Source of the DNA: Nostoc sp. NIES-4103
Lineage (GTDB): Bacteria > Cyanobacteriota > Cyanobacteriia > Cyanobacteriales > Nostocaceae
Length of the DNA stretch: 64,000 bases
Direction of reading: 5' to 3'
Assembly: GCF_002368335.1 (NCBI RefSeq)
Contig: NZ_AP018288.1
Location: forward strand, 4,717,787 to 4,781,786
In this document: piece by piece, positions 9,344-18,646 of the stretch
Layout of the letters: each line of letters starts with the position of its first letter
Numbering within the stretch: the stretch's first letter is position 1
Made by a program: the position numbers and the translations under genes
Notes under the pieces: generated by a model
Seen by the model: the letters and a program-made list of their open reading frames with translations, nothing else
The model's database searches: none
What the model was told of the DNA's origin: nothing

Positions 9344-10066
9344 ATGAGCGAAATAAGCATTATTTTAATTGAAGATCATGACCTCACACGAATGGGACTA
9401 AGAGCTGCTTTACAGTCTTACAGTGGGCTGAAAGTGATTGGTGAAGCAGCAAATGCCACCCAAGGATTAAAACTTTTGGAAACAGCTAAGCCGGATGTTG
9501 CAGTGGTAGACATTGGCTTACCAGACATGGATGGCATTGAACTGACGCGCAAGTTTAGGCGTTACCAAGCAGAGAGTGGGCAAACAGCAACAAAGATTTT
9601 GATCTTGACAATGGATCATACAGAGGATGCAGTGCTGGCTGCCTTTGCAGCAGGTGCAGACTCATATTACATGAAAGAGACAAGCATCAGCAGGTTAACA
9701 GAGGCAATACACGCAACTTATGGCGGCAACTCTTGGATCGATCCAGCGATCGCCAATGTAGTATTGCGGAAGATGCGGCAAGGTATTCCTGGAGAAAGCC
9801 AGCCATCTGATAAGCCAAAGACAGTGAAAATTGAGGCACTGGCTACCGAATACGAACAAGTTTTAGAAACTTATCCCTTGACTCAACGCGAACTCGAAAT
9901 TTTAGAGTTGATTGTCGCAGGCTGTAGCAATGGGCAAATAGCCGAGAAACTTTACATTACCGTTGGTACAGTTAAGACCCACGTCCGTAACATCTTAAAT
10001 AAACTCTGTGCCGATGACCGTACCCAAGCCGCTGTTCGCGCCTTGCGTTCTGGGTTGGTAGCGTGA
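9344..10066 (+). CDS. NarL/FixJ-family response regulator
   Basis: From this ATG the protein has 240 residues: a receiver with phospho-acceptor in VAVVDIGLPDMDG (D56), and a C-terminal LuxR-type helix-turn-helix in LTQRELEILELIVAGCSNGQ followed by TVGTVKTHVRNILNKL. It is therefore a DNA-binding transcription regulator. Upstream in-frame starts exist at 9314 (ATG) and 9266 (TTG); the shorter form begins right at the receiver and is preferred because the extra residues look non-homologous. The upstream minus-strand kinase is a possible but unproved partner. Confidence 0.88.
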   Translation: MSEISIILIEDHDLTRMGLRAALQSYSGLKVIGEAANATQGLKLLETAKPDVAVVDIGLPDMDGIELTRKFRRYQAESGQTATKILILTMDHTEDAVLAAFAAGADSYYMKETSISRLTEAIHATYGGNSWIDPAIANVVLRKMRQGIPGESQPSDKPKTVKIEALATEYEQVLETYPLTQRELEILELIVAGCSNGQIAEKLYITVGTVKTHVRNILNKLCADDRTQAAVRALRSGLVA

Positions 10067-10221
10067 GGAAGATGGGGAGACAAGGGGATGGGGAGATGAG
10101 GGGGATGAAGGAGATGAGGAGGATGAGGGGGATGAGGGAGATGAGGGGGAATAACTTCTTTTTCCCAATTACCAATTCCCAATTACCAATTCCCAATTAC
10201 CAATTCCCAATTCCCAATCTC
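10062..10221. repeat. Two abutting short tandem repeat tracts
   Basis: Degenerate GGGGATGA/GGAGATGA units (about 10068-10150) are followed by alternating CCAATTCC and CAATTACC units (about 10165-10220). They lie between convergent genes. The second tract runs into the 3' end of the LpxB-related gene and supplies its last codons and stop. Confidence 0.8.
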
Positions 10222-11573
10222 TCCAATAAACAAATAGCAATACGTCTTGCTGCACCCGGTTTACCCATTCGCCGCACACCATTTTCAGCGATGATGTGTA
10301 AATGATCGGGGTCTTGGAGTTGCGATCGCATCACATTTGCAACTTCTGTTGGCTGTTGGACTAAAATCAGAGACGGCCCCAAAAGACGGCTTTGTGCTTC
10401 AGCAAAGGCAGGATTATATTGGGGCCCAGAACCAGGAATGGCGATCGCAGGTTTCCCTAAACCCACAAATTGTTCTGTTGCTGTACCTGCCATCGCGATC
10501 GCCACATCTCCCCAATGCAAACATTCATTGTAGGCTTGTTGTGTTAAAATTAAATATGCATTTCTTTGCTTAAATGTCAAGGCATTGGTATCAGGAAGGG
10601 GGATAGGAGATTCTGGATGAAGTCGCCAGCCTTGGGATTGAATAGTTTGGCAGAGAATATTACAGTCTAAACCAGAAGCGATCGCTCCTAAAAATACTAC
10701 ACTTCCAGAAGTATGAAAAACTGAATCTCGCTCTTGGAAACTACCCATCAATGCAGACACAGCCAGCATGATCACTTCCCAATTATGATATGCTTCTGGC
10801 GGGCGGGAACCAGGAAGTAGAGTTACCACTAGCGGCCTAGCTAATTCTTGCTGTCGGATATCAGCACTATAAAATTGTCGGGGTGAGAATGTTGGTTCTA
10901 GACCATCCATCATTGGATTCCCCAAATCAAAAGCTGGAATTGGCCACCGTCTTAAGATTTCTGTAGTTAGTGAATCTCTAGGAAATACCGCCCGACAACG
11001 GCGACGACTCATTAACCAACGTTCCCAAGGATGATAAATCGAACCAGAAAAGTTTTCCCAACGTGCAGCTTTTGATTCTCGAGGCAATAACCCCACTTCA
11101 TCCTGCACGTAATATTCTGATTTCGCCGTGCCAACAAAAGCATAGTTAGCACCACTTAAAGCAGCAAACAACAGTGGTACAATGTCACCCACAGCTAAAA
11201 TAGCTCTTTTGTTACCCAGCCGTTTTTGGGAATTTACCCAACGGCGCATAGCCTTAATTTGGCTGCAAGTAAGTTGCAATAAACCGCCTTGTACATCTCG
11301 CATCAGTTGACGCCCATCCATATAAATGAAGCCGCCAGAAGGCATAGTGCGTACTGAACCAATACACGGGATATGCAAATTTTCATAAGCGCGTCCTTCA
11401 CCCACCAGAGGCAAAGCAAAGATATCTGGTGGGTTTGGTTGTTGTTGAAGTTCCTGCAAAATGCGGACAGCAATCACATCTTCCCCATGACCGTTACTTA
11501 AAACAAGTAACTGCAAACGAGAACTAGTAGCAAGTGTGTTAGAGGCTAAAGATATCCGAGATAAATCACTCAT
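10197..11573 (-). CDS. Lipid-A-disaccharide synthase-related protein
   Basis: Taking ATG at 11573 gives 458 residues. LVLSNGHGEDVIAVRILQEL at the N-terminus and AIAMAGTATEQFVGLGKPAIAI near the C-terminus are the glycosyltransferase-B signatures of the cyanobacterial LpxB-related family (UDP-sugar-dependent, GT19-like). This family is distinct from true LpxB, and its acceptor is not established as far as I know. A TTG start 13 codons upstream is possible. The gene is divergent from the Omp85 gene, so both may concern the outer membrane. The last residues (…GIGNW) are encoded by the adjacent CAATTCC repeat. Confidence 0.82.
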   Translation of the reverse strand: MSDLSRISLASNTLATSSRLQLLVLSNGHGEDVIAVRILQELQQQPNPPDIFALPLVGEGRAYENLHIPCIGSVRTMPSGGFIYMDGRQLMRDVQGGLLQLTCSQIKAMRRWVNSQKRLGNKRAILAVGDIVPLLFAALSGANYAFVGTAKSEYYVQDEVGLLPRESKAARWENFSGSIYHPWERWLMSRRRCRAVFPRDSLTTEILRRWPIPAFDLGNPMMDGLEPTFSPRQFYSADIRQQELARPLVVTLLPGSRPPEAYHNWEVIMLAVSALMGSFQERDSVFHTSGSVVFLGAIASGLDCNILCQTIQSQGWRLHPESPIPLPDTNALTFKQRNAYLILTQQAYNECLHWGDVAIAMAGTATEQFVGLGKPAIAIPGSGPQYNPAFAEAQSRLLGPSLILVQQPTEVANVMRSQLQDPDHLHIIAENGVRRMGKPGAARRIAICLLERLGIGNW

Positions 11574-11691
11574 GAGAAACAAAACATAGAAATTAACGGT
11601 CTGTTTGGGCAAAGAGGTATAAAACTGGGGATATTAATCAGCAAAGCTATTACCTCATTTAAAATAACTCCGACTTTATAGACTAAATATT

Positions 11692-13770
11692 ATGCGAGTT
11701 TCTTCTGCTGCAATTTTTACTTTAGCTACTTTAGCGGCTAGCAATGTCACTCAAAAAGTAATGGCTGCACCTGTGGCAAATTCTTCTGAAACTGAACCAG
11801 CAAAAAACTTGGTAGTTCCAGTCAATGAAGAAACGCCCACACAGGTAAAGACTATTTCATCGCCGGAAACCGTAGTTGTTCAACAGTTTTCCCCAAATCC
11901 TGTAGTTGTGCAAACAGGTGTCAACAACAATTCTAAAGTAGCCCAAACACCAGCTAGGCAAAATTCTCCCGTCATCCTTCCACCATCTCCCACTCCCCCC
12001 ATCACCCCACCAACCTCAAAGCCTCCTACTATTGACAATAACTTAGTAGTCACAGCCACAGACGTGCAGATAGTGGGGGCTAGTCAGGAATTACAGCACA
12101 TTATTCGCAAAGTGATTAAAACCCAAGCTGGTGGAGAAACTAGTCCTAATCAACTACAAAATGATGTTGCGGCAATTTTGGAGACTGGGTTATTTGCCAA
12201 TGCCAACGTCAATAGCCGCAGCACTCCAGCAGGATTGAATGTAGTGTATCAGGTGCAACCAGTGGTAGTGCGATCGCTAGAACTTTCCGGTGCAAAAGCA
12301 CTCACCTACCAAATTGTTCTAGAACGTTTCCAATCTCAAATTGGTAAGACCATCAGTCCGGCGGGACTCCAGCAAGCAGTGCAACAAATTAACAAATGGT
12401 ACGCCGATAATGGGTATAACTTAGCACAGGTGCTATCAATTAAACCTAACCGCCAGGGAATCCTCACCGTGAATGTAGCTGAAGGCTTGGTGGGTGATAT
12501 CAAATTTCGCTTTCTTAACGACGAGGGCAAAACTGTAGATAGTAAAGGTAATTTAGTTGCGGGACGCACTAAACCAGATTTCTTGCAACAGCAACTCAAG
12601 CTTAAGCCAGGTCAAATCTTTCAAGAAAATGTAGTACGCCAAGACGTACAGCAACTTTATCGTACTGGCTTATTTGAAACTGTGAATGTTGCCCTAGAAG
12701 GAGATGCCACAAAAGTTAATTTGGTTTACGAACTTAAAGAATACGGGGCGCGTGCCATTAACTTGGGTGGTAGTTACAACAGCGACCAGGGAGTAATAGG
12801 TACTTTAAACTACCAAGACCAGAATATTGGTGGTGTTAACGATACTTTCTCAGCAAATGTTGGCTTAAGCCTGCGTGACTTCCAGTTTGACACCAAATTT
12901 ATTAGTCCCTATCGCTCAACTGATCCCGATCGCTTCGGTTACACTCTAAATGCCTTCCGTAACCGAGAACTTTCAGCAACTTTTGATGACGAGATTAAGT
13001 TGGCTAATGGCGACAAAGTGCGGGAAGGTAAAATTGGCGGTGGTATCAGCTTTGCGCGACCCATTGACGACTGGGATACCTCATTAGGATTTAATTACAC
13101 TCGCACCAGTATTCGCGATCGCCAAGGTAATATTACTCCAACTGACGCTCAAGGCAATCCCCTTTCTCTCAGTGGCACTGGTATCGATGACCTGGCTACA
13201 GTATCTTTCACCGCCACCAAAGACCGACGAGATAACCCTAACAATCCTACGCAAGGTTCCCTACTACGTTTAAGTACAGAACAATCTGTACCTGTTGGTC
13301 AAGGCAATATTTCCATGAATCGTATTAAAGCTAATTACAGCCAATACTTACCAGTCAATTTATTTAACAGCAAACAGTCACAAGTATTTGCTATGAATGT
13401 ACAAGCTGGTACAGTCATCGGTGATTTACCGCCTTACGACGCTTTTAACTTGGGTGGTTCCAACTCAGTGCGCGGTTACGACAGTGGGGATATTGGCAGT
13501 GGTCGCACTTATATTTCAGCTTCTGCTGAATACCGCTTCTCCATCTTGCCCATAGTAGGAGGCGTGTTATTTGCAGACTATGCCTCAGACTTAGGGTCTG
13601 GCAATACTATTTTGGGAGATCCAGCAGGCGTGCGAGGCAAACCAGGTTATGGCTTTGGTTATGGTGCTGGGGTACGCGTTGACTCACCTCTTGGTTTAAT
13701 CCGGGCTGATTATGGTATTAACGACCAAGGAGAAAGCAAAGTGCATTTCGGTATAGGACAACGTTTCTAG
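11692..13770 (+). CDS. Omp85/BamA-family outer-membrane protein
   Basis: This 692-residue protein has a signal-peptide-like N-terminus (about 1-25, ending QKVMAA), a Pro/Thr/Val-rich linker to about 115, and POTRA-type repeats (about 120-350). A C-terminal Omp85 barrel follows (about 360-692), with the conserved FNLGGSNSVRGYDSGDIGSG loop and the barrel-closing HFGIGQRF with terminal Phe. Omp85 proteins insert beta-barrels into the outer membrane; cyanobacteria encode several Toc75-like versions. Which paralogue this is cannot be settled here. The neighbouring LpxB-related gene fits envelope biogenesis. Confidence 0.93.
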   Translation: MRVSSAAIFTLATLAASNVTQKVMAAPVANSSETEPAKNLVVPVNEETPTQVKTISSPETVVVQQFSPNPVVVQTGVNNNSKVAQTPARQNSPVILPPSPTPPITPPTSKPPTIDNNLVVTATDVQIVGASQELQHIIRKVIKTQAGGETSPNQLQNDVAAILETGLFANANVNSRSTPAGLNVVYQVQPVVVRSLELSGAKALTYQIVLERFQSQIGKTISPAGLQQAVQQINKWYADNGYNLAQVLSIKPNRQGILTVNVAEGLVGDIKFRFLNDEGKTVDSKGNLVAGRTKPDFLQQQLKLKPGQIFQENVVRQDVQQLYRTGLFETVNVALEGDATKVNLVYELKEYGARAINLGGSYNSDQGVIGTLNYQDQNIGGVNDTFSANVGLSLRDFQFDTKFISPYRSTDPDRFGYTLNAFRNRELSATFDDEIKLANGDKVREGKIGGGISFARPIDDWDTSLGFNYTRTSIRDRQGNITPTDAQGNPLSLSGTGIDDLATVSFTATKDRRDNPNNPTQGSLLRLSTEQSVPVGQGNISMNRIKANYSQYLPVNLFNSKQSQVFAMNVQAGTVIGDLPPYDAFNLGGSNSVRGYDSGDIGSGRTYISASAEYRFSILPIVGGVLFADYASDLGSGNTILGDPAGVRGKPGYGFGYGAGVRVDSPLGLIRADYGINDQGESKVHFGIGQRF

Positions 13771-13911
13771 GGGTCAGTTGTCAGTGGTCAGTGGTCATTT
13801 GTCATTTGTCATTTGTCAGTTGTCAGTTGTTATTCTTCTACTCCCTCATCCTCCTCATCTCCCCCCACCCCCTCATCTCCCCATCCACCCATCTCCCTGC
13901 TGTATTATGAA
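13771..13911. repeat. GTCAGTT/GTCATTT and CTCATCTCCC short tandem repeats
   Basis: About ten degenerate seven-base units (GTCAGTG, GTCATTT, GTCAGTT) follow directly after the Omp85 stop. They give way to a C-rich CTCATCTCCCC tract. No gene is visible up to the kinase at 14116. A short open frame across the tract is judged spurious. Confidence 0.8.
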
Positions 13912-14115
13912 AAAGACAAAGTTCTGGCGATAATCGGGAGGGAGGCTTTTTCCAATTCGGGTGTCCCAAGCAATAAATCATTCCTAAAGACAGATATCGA
14001 AGCTTTATCAGTGTCTGGCTTATAAAATATTGGGAAGATTTTATTGTATGACAATCACTGAAGACTCAGGAATCTACTTATCTGCTCATTCAGGACTCAG
14101 GACTCAAAACTCTCT

Positions 14116-15780
14116 ATGTTAGCAGGCACAATTTTGCAGGGTGGAAAATATACCCTAATCCAGGAAATAGGGCGTGGTGGCTTTGGCATTACGTTTAAAG
14201 CTACGCATCACTACTTAGGTCAAGTGGTAGTGATGAAAACCATCAATGAAAAGCTGCGGCAACATCCTGATTTTGCCAAGTTTGAGCGCCAATTCCAAGA
14301 TGAAGCCAGACGATTAGCTACTTGTATTCACCCGAATATTGTCCGAGTCAGCGACTTTTTTGTCGAAGATGGACTGCCTTACATGGTAATGGAATATATT
14401 CCTGGTGAAACCTTGGGAAATGCCTTTGTCTTGCCTGGGATACCCTTGCTTGAAGCTACAGCAATTCATTACATCCGCCAAATTGGGGCAGCATTGCAGG
14501 TTGTGCATAACAATGGTTTGTTGCACCGCGATATCAAGCCAGATAATATCATTCTCCGTGAAGGCACTCAAGAGGTAGTACTAATTGATTTCGGCATTGC
14601 CAGGGAATTTAACAGCGGTGTGAGACAAACTCACACAGGTTTGGTTTCTGAGGGTTATTCGCCCATAGAACAATACCTGACGCAAGCACCACGCACACCC
14701 GCTACAGATGTTTATGGTTTAGCAGCAACATTATATGCTTTGTTGACAGCACAAGTTCCCTTGCCTGCATTGTTGCGCGATCGCGAAAAAATGCCTTCTC
14801 CCCGCGAACTACAACCCCACCTGAGTGCAGCAGTCAATCAAGCGGTAATGCGTGGCATGGCTGTAGAATCTCGCTTTCGTCCGGCGACAGTTGCCGAGTG
14901 GCTACAACTACTACCTGCAAATGAAGTGAATGCTACACCTCAAACAGCAGCCACTTACATGATGCCGACTATCGATTTATCTTCCCAACAGCCAGGAAAG
15001 TTACCCGCAGTCACTGTTCTCAATCACATCAACAAGCCATCACCAGTCAAGAATTTAACAGCAATTGGTAAAAAACTGGGAACTTCTAAGATATTGCTGG
15101 GTACAGGTATCGCCCTAGTTGCTGCTACAGCGGGTTTTGGCATCACTAGTCTATATTCTAATTATCAGCGACAGACGTTTGAACAGCCCAAAATAGAGCC
15201 TGCTGGGCAAACACCTACTATTGATTTTCCACCTTTACCTGAGAGTCAACAGCCTAACACTGCCAAAGATTCTCAAACCTCCTCACCAACTGAATCTGCA
15301 CCTGTCTCAACCTCCAGGCGGCGCAGCAAGCGCAGTTATAGTAGACAAGAACAATCTCCTAATACCAGTAGTAGCGATTCTACAGAAAAATCGTCACAAC
15401 AACCCAACTCAGGAGAATCATCACGTCGTGATTCTCAACAACCCTCCCTTTCGCCCAGCGTTTCCCCTTCGCCATCGCTAGTAGAAAAGCTACGATCTAT
15501 TCGTTCATCTCGTCGTCCTTCCTCTACATCATCAGAAAATACTTTACCCTCTTCCAGTCAGGATTCCACCCCACCCCAACCTGTGAGGCCATCACCTCAA
15601 CCCGTGAAGACATCTAATCCTGTGGTTGTACCAGCAGCGCCACCACCTGCGGAATCAAAACGTTCAGATCCTCCCGCTATAGTAGTCCCAACCCTGGAAG
15701 ATAAGCAAAATTCATCTACTGATAATCAATCTCAGAAAAATGAAAAGTCGCAGGAAAACCTAGAACCAAATAAAGATTAA
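14116..15780 (+). CDS. Membrane-anchored Ser/Thr protein kinase (Hanks type)
   Basis: This 554-residue protein has a kinase domain (about 12-268) with all key elements: G-loop IGRGGFGITF (18-27), K41 in VVMKTI, HRDIKPDN (137-144), DFG (158-160) and the APE-like region YSPIEQY. A membrane span lies at about 326-347. The outside part (350-554) is Ser/Pro/Gln-rich and disordered, with no recognisable sensor domain. It should be an active kinase anchored in the plasma or thylakoid membrane. It stands alone between repeat-rich spacers. The substrate is unknown. Confidence 0.93.
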   Translation: MLAGTILQGGKYTLIQEIGRGGFGITFKATHHYLGQVVVMKTINEKLRQHPDFAKFERQFQDEARRLATCIHPNIVRVSDFFVEDGLPYMVMEYIPGETLGNAFVLPGIPLLEATAIHYIRQIGAALQVVHNNGLLHRDIKPDNIILREGTQEVVLIDFGIAREFNSGVRQTHTGLVSEGYSPIEQYLTQAPRTPATDVYGLAATLYALLTAQVPLPALLRDREKMPSPRELQPHLSAAVNQAVMRGMAVESRFRPATVAEWLQLLPANEVNATPQTAATYMMPTIDLSSQQPGKLPAVTVLNHINKPSPVKNLTAIGKKLGTSKILLGTGIALVAATAGFGITSLYSNYQRQTFEQPKIEPAGQTPTIDFPPLPESQQPNTAKDSQTSSPTESAPVSTSRRRSKRSYSRQEQSPNTSSSDSTEKSSQQPNSGESSRRDSQQPSLSPSVSPSPSLVEKLRSIRSSRRPSSTSSENTLPSSSQDSTPPQPVRPSPQPVKTSNPVVVPAAPPPAESKRSDPPAIVVPTLEDKQNSSTDNQSQKNEKSQENLEPNKD

Positions 15781-15860
15781 TAATGTGTTTTAAGTCAAAT
15801 ATAAAACTTTAAATACTCCCATATTTACAAGGTTAATCTCAGTAAATAAAAGCGCAAAAT

Positions 15861-16009
15861 AACGTGAGTTCGCTACTACCTCTCCCTCCTAACCTCCCTC
15901 TCCTAAAAGGCGAGGAAGGAACAATGAAAGAAATCACTCTTTTACCCCCCTCTCCTCGTAGGAGAGGGGTTGGGGGAGAGGTCATAACAGTACTCATCGA
16001 ACTCATATT
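15861..16009. mobile_element. MITE, copy 1 (149 bp, 5-bp target duplication)
   Basis: The left end is AACGTGAGTTCGC; the reversed right end is AATATGAGTTCGA, which is a 13-bp inverted repeat with a few mismatches. The element is flanked by the direct repeat AAAAT (15856-15860 and 16010-16014). The inside is palindromic, with CTCTCC and GGAGAGG blocks. There is no ORF. Its partner is the element at 18259-18413. Confidence 0.75.
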
Positions 16010-16086
16010 AAAATAAATAAGTTTTGCTCAAAATTATGAATGAAATTTTAATATTTTTCATTCATAAATATTGTTACTAAAAATAT

Positions 16087-17283
16087 TTATTTTTGCTTTT
16101 TTACATCATTCATCACAACAATTTTCCCCTTTTGATCAATCTTCACCGGATTATTGGGAAAAGCTTGACGATTTAAAGAACGCATCAGTTCCACTGTACG
16201 GAAACGCTGATCAATGTAAGGAATTCCCTGCCGATTTATATGCACAGGGATAATTTTACTTGATACCAAATCTCCCTTGGAACTCAGTTCAACTTCTAAA
16301 ATCATTGAGTAGCCAGTTTCAGCATCTGTAGATAAAGTTCTGTATCCCAGAAAGTTACCCAAAGAATAGGCTATGAGTTTTCCTTTATAAATCTCAATTG
16401 CTCTTGGGACATGAGGCCCATGTCCTAGCACTAAATCTGCTCCTGCATCAATCATTGTCCGGGCAAACTGAATAGAATTACCTCGGTTCTCTCCATAAAA
16501 AAACTCTGTTTGATTTTTAACGTGTAGCGCCCCTGTTCCTTCTGCTCCTGCGTGCATGGATACAACTACGACATTGGCATTATTTTTAGCTTCTGTGACT
16601 AATGCTTCAGCAGTTGCAAGGTCATGAATAGAATTATACATGTCATAGGGAGAAAAGCCGATCATTGCGATCGCAATATTATTAGCTTCTAAATAAAGAA
16701 TTTGATTTTTCAGACCAAGTGTGGCAATACCAACAGCACTAAGATTATTAACTGTATCTTGGAACCCCACAGAACCAAAATCCATTGCATGGTTGTTTGC
16801 CAAATTGAACACATTAAATCCAGCATCCGCAAATAATTCAGCATAGGCGGGTGGGGAGCGAAAAGCAAAAACTTGTCCGCGACTGATATCTTTAGTAGTG
16901 TAGGGATAGTTAGTTAAGCTAGTTTCAAAGTTGCCAAATAAAATATCAGCCCCGTCTAAATGCTTTTTTACTGAGTTGGGTAATAATTGATTGCGATCGC
17001 GAGGCAACCTGTAGTTAGGAAAATTAGTACCAGGAATAATATCCCCCACAGCTTTGATGGTGATAGTGTCTGGAAAAGTTTCCTCTCCTGGTGGTGGTAG
17101 AGGTTCCGGCACTGCAAATGGAAATGAGTTAGACTCAGTGGATGAGGTAGCAGCGTCAGATGGGAGTAATTGCCCAAAGCGGATGAATACTCCAATACCA
17201 ATACCTAAACAAAAGCAGCCACTAACAAAACCCACTGACAGTAATTGCACTACCCTGCGGTTTACCATCGTTTTACACCTCAC
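16087..17283 (-). CDS. CapA-family metallophosphatase-like protein (PGA_cap)
   Basis: This 398-residue protein has one N-terminal membrane anchor (about 12-36), a Pro-rich linker, then a CapA domain: IKAVGDIIPG (start of the phosphoesterase fold), GNFETSLTN, NLANNHAMDFG, VVSMHAGAEG and VLGHGPHVPRAIEIYKGKLI. The pattern of metal-binding Asp, Asn and His matches the calcineurin-like PGA_cap family, named after poly-gamma-glutamate capsule synthesis; in cyanobacteria the true substrate is unknown. It is probably anchored facing the periplasm. An in-frame ATG at 17268 is an alternative start. No capsule partner genes adjoin it. Confidence 0.87.
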   Translation of the reverse strand: MRCKTMVNRRVVQLLSVGFVSGCFCLGIGIGVFIRFGQLLPSDAATSSTESNSFPFAVPEPLPPPGEETFPDTITIKAVGDIIPGTNFPNYRLPRDRNQLLPNSVKKHLDGADILFGNFETSLTNYPYTTKDISRGQVFAFRSPPAYAELFADAGFNVFNLANNHAMDFGSVGFQDTVNNLSAVGIATLGLKNQILYLEANNIAIAMIGFSPYDMYNSIHDLATAEALVTEAKNNANVVVVSMHAGAEGTGALHVKNQTEFFYGENRGNSIQFARTMIDAGADLVLGHGPHVPRAIEIYKGKLIAYSLGNFLGYRTLSTDAETGYSMILEVELSSKGDLVSSKIIPVHINRQGIPYIDQRFRTVELMRSLNRQAFPNNPVKIDQKGKIVVMNDVKKQK

Positions 17284-17647
17284 ACGATGGCATTAGTTTA
17301 TCCTAAAAATTGTTCATCTATGTATATTGATGAATATTTAGCACATCGTATTTATCTAAGGTAGTGGGTTAGTTTACTTGATTATGGCTTAATACGCTTG
17401 GAATAAGCCTTTTTTATCTCAATTTATACAAGGCCTCATAGACAATGGTATGTCTAAAACTGATGCAGCGATCGCTTTTCATGGTTAGCGAAACAGTAAT
17501 TAAGGTAATTGTATAATTAAGAATAAGTACTTATAACTACAGGCAAGCATAGCTAGCGGTAATTATTAAGCGCATTGTGAGAGAGAATTAGTATTAGTTG
17601 GAATTAACATCAGTTTCTATTGTGTTGTTACTAGTAGTCCCAAATTT
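17284..17647. other. Intergenic region without recognised gene
   Basis: This is 364 bp between divergent genes. I see one HIP1-like site and no RNA gene or repeat. Promoters for both neighbours should lie here. Confidence 0.4.
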
Positions 17648-18193
17648 ATGGCTCAGATGAAGTGGTACAACGAACCTTCAACCTGGAACAAGCAAGCAGA
17701 AATTGTTTACGTGAACACAGGTGCAAAGACTGATTTCTGGCAAAAGACTCACTATAACTTCATCCGTGATAATGGCAACTTTTACTATCAGGAAGTCAAA
17801 GGTAATTTTACGATTGAGGTCAAAGTTATAGGACAGTATCAGGCTTTATATGACCAAGCAGGGTTGATGATCCGGGAAAACGAAAATACCTGGCTCAAAT
17901 GCGGGATTGAGTTTGTTGAAGGGGTACAAAACGTAAGTGCTGTAGTAACACGAGATTACTCAGATTGGTCGATAGTCCCACTATCACAACCACCAGTTGC
18001 ACTATGGATGCGGGTACAGCGTCGCTCAGAAACTGTAGAGGTGCAATATTCTCTAGATGGCAAGTATTATCAAATGCTGCGACTCGCATATCTTACCCAT
18101 GCAGAAACACTACAGGCGGGATTAATGTGTGCTTCACCCCAAGGAGAAGGTTTCTCAGTTGTATTTGAAGGTTTCAAAATTACTCAAATATAG
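17648..18193 (+). CDS. DUF1349-family protein (concanavalin A-like fold)
   Basis: This 181-residue protein is built of beta-strand patterns. It contains TDFWQKTHYNFIRDNGNF, VKGNFTIEVKVIG, YDQAGLMIRENENTWLKCGI and a final LQAGLMCASPQGEGFSVVFE, which are the landmarks of DUF1349 proteins (Ree1/YesU-like jelly-rolls). Members are cytoplasmic and of uncertain function; carbohydrate binding is suspected from the fold. There is no signal peptide and no operon partner. It starts with ATG. Confidence 0.85.
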   Translation: MAQMKWYNEPSTWNKQAEIVYVNTGAKTDFWQKTHYNFIRDNGNFYYQEVKGNFTIEVKVIGQYQALYDQAGLMIRENENTWLKCGIEFVEGVQNVSAVVTRDYSDWSIVPLSQPPVALWMRVQRRSETVEVQYSLDGKYYQMLRLAYLTHAETLQAGLMCASPQGEGFSVVFEGFKITQI

Positions 18194-18258
18194 CGGCATC
18201 ACTAAGTAACTATTTTTATATACTTTTACCAATTTTGTTATGAACATGAGCTTAATAC

Positions 18259-18413
18259 AACGTGAGTTCGATGAACCTCTCCCCAACCCCTCTCCGACGC
18301 AGAGAGGGGCTTTGAAATTCTTGGTAAAGAACGAAAAATTAAGGTTTTGAAGCCTCTCTCCTTTCAGGGGAGAGGTTTGGAGAGGGGTCTTTTAAAGCTG
18401 TCGAACTCACGTT
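18259..18413. mobile_element. MITE, copy 2 (155 bp, 5-bp target duplication)
   Basis: The ends are perfect 13-bp inverted repeats, AACGTGAGTTCGA and TCGAACTCACGTT. The flanks are the direct repeat AATAC (18254-18258 and 18414-18418). The interior has opposed CTCTCC/GGAGAGG blocks, giving a long hairpin. The ends match copy 1 at 15861-16009, and a lone right-end-like sequence occurs at 57081-57093. Confidence 0.8.
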
Positions 18414-18495
18414 AATACAGCAGCGGTAATAAAATCAGGAGTAATATCAATTCTGTATGAAGATGCGCCTATAGAACTTGTCCAAAGTAACACCC

Positions 18496-18523
18496 GTAGG
18501 GGAAATTTATCAATTGCCCCTAC
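18496..18523. repeat. Small inverted repeat GTAGGGG...CCCCTAC
   Basis: A 7-bp stem with a 14-nt loop lies between the DUF1349 gene and recR. A related hairpin with the core TAGGGGCAA/TTGCCCCTA occurs at 57260-57296. It may serve as a terminator remnant or a dispersed repeat; there is no T-run. Confidence 0.4.
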
Positions 18524-18646
18524 ATCAATAAAGGCTAACCTCACATATAATTGCTATTACTTTGCTCTGTTTATATGTCTTTAGACAATCCTTAAAAGGA
18601 CTAATTTCCCGAACCCAAGTGTACTAAATGATCACTGACTTCAGCA

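Noticed and set aside
10063..10305. Frames of RMRGM-like repeats on both strands
   Set aside because: Low-complexity GGGGATGA repeat translated; overlaps the LpxB-related gene.
13813..14025. 70-codon plus-strand frame after Omp85
   Set aside because: Its first half is a CTCATCTCC tandem repeat, with no RBS or homology.
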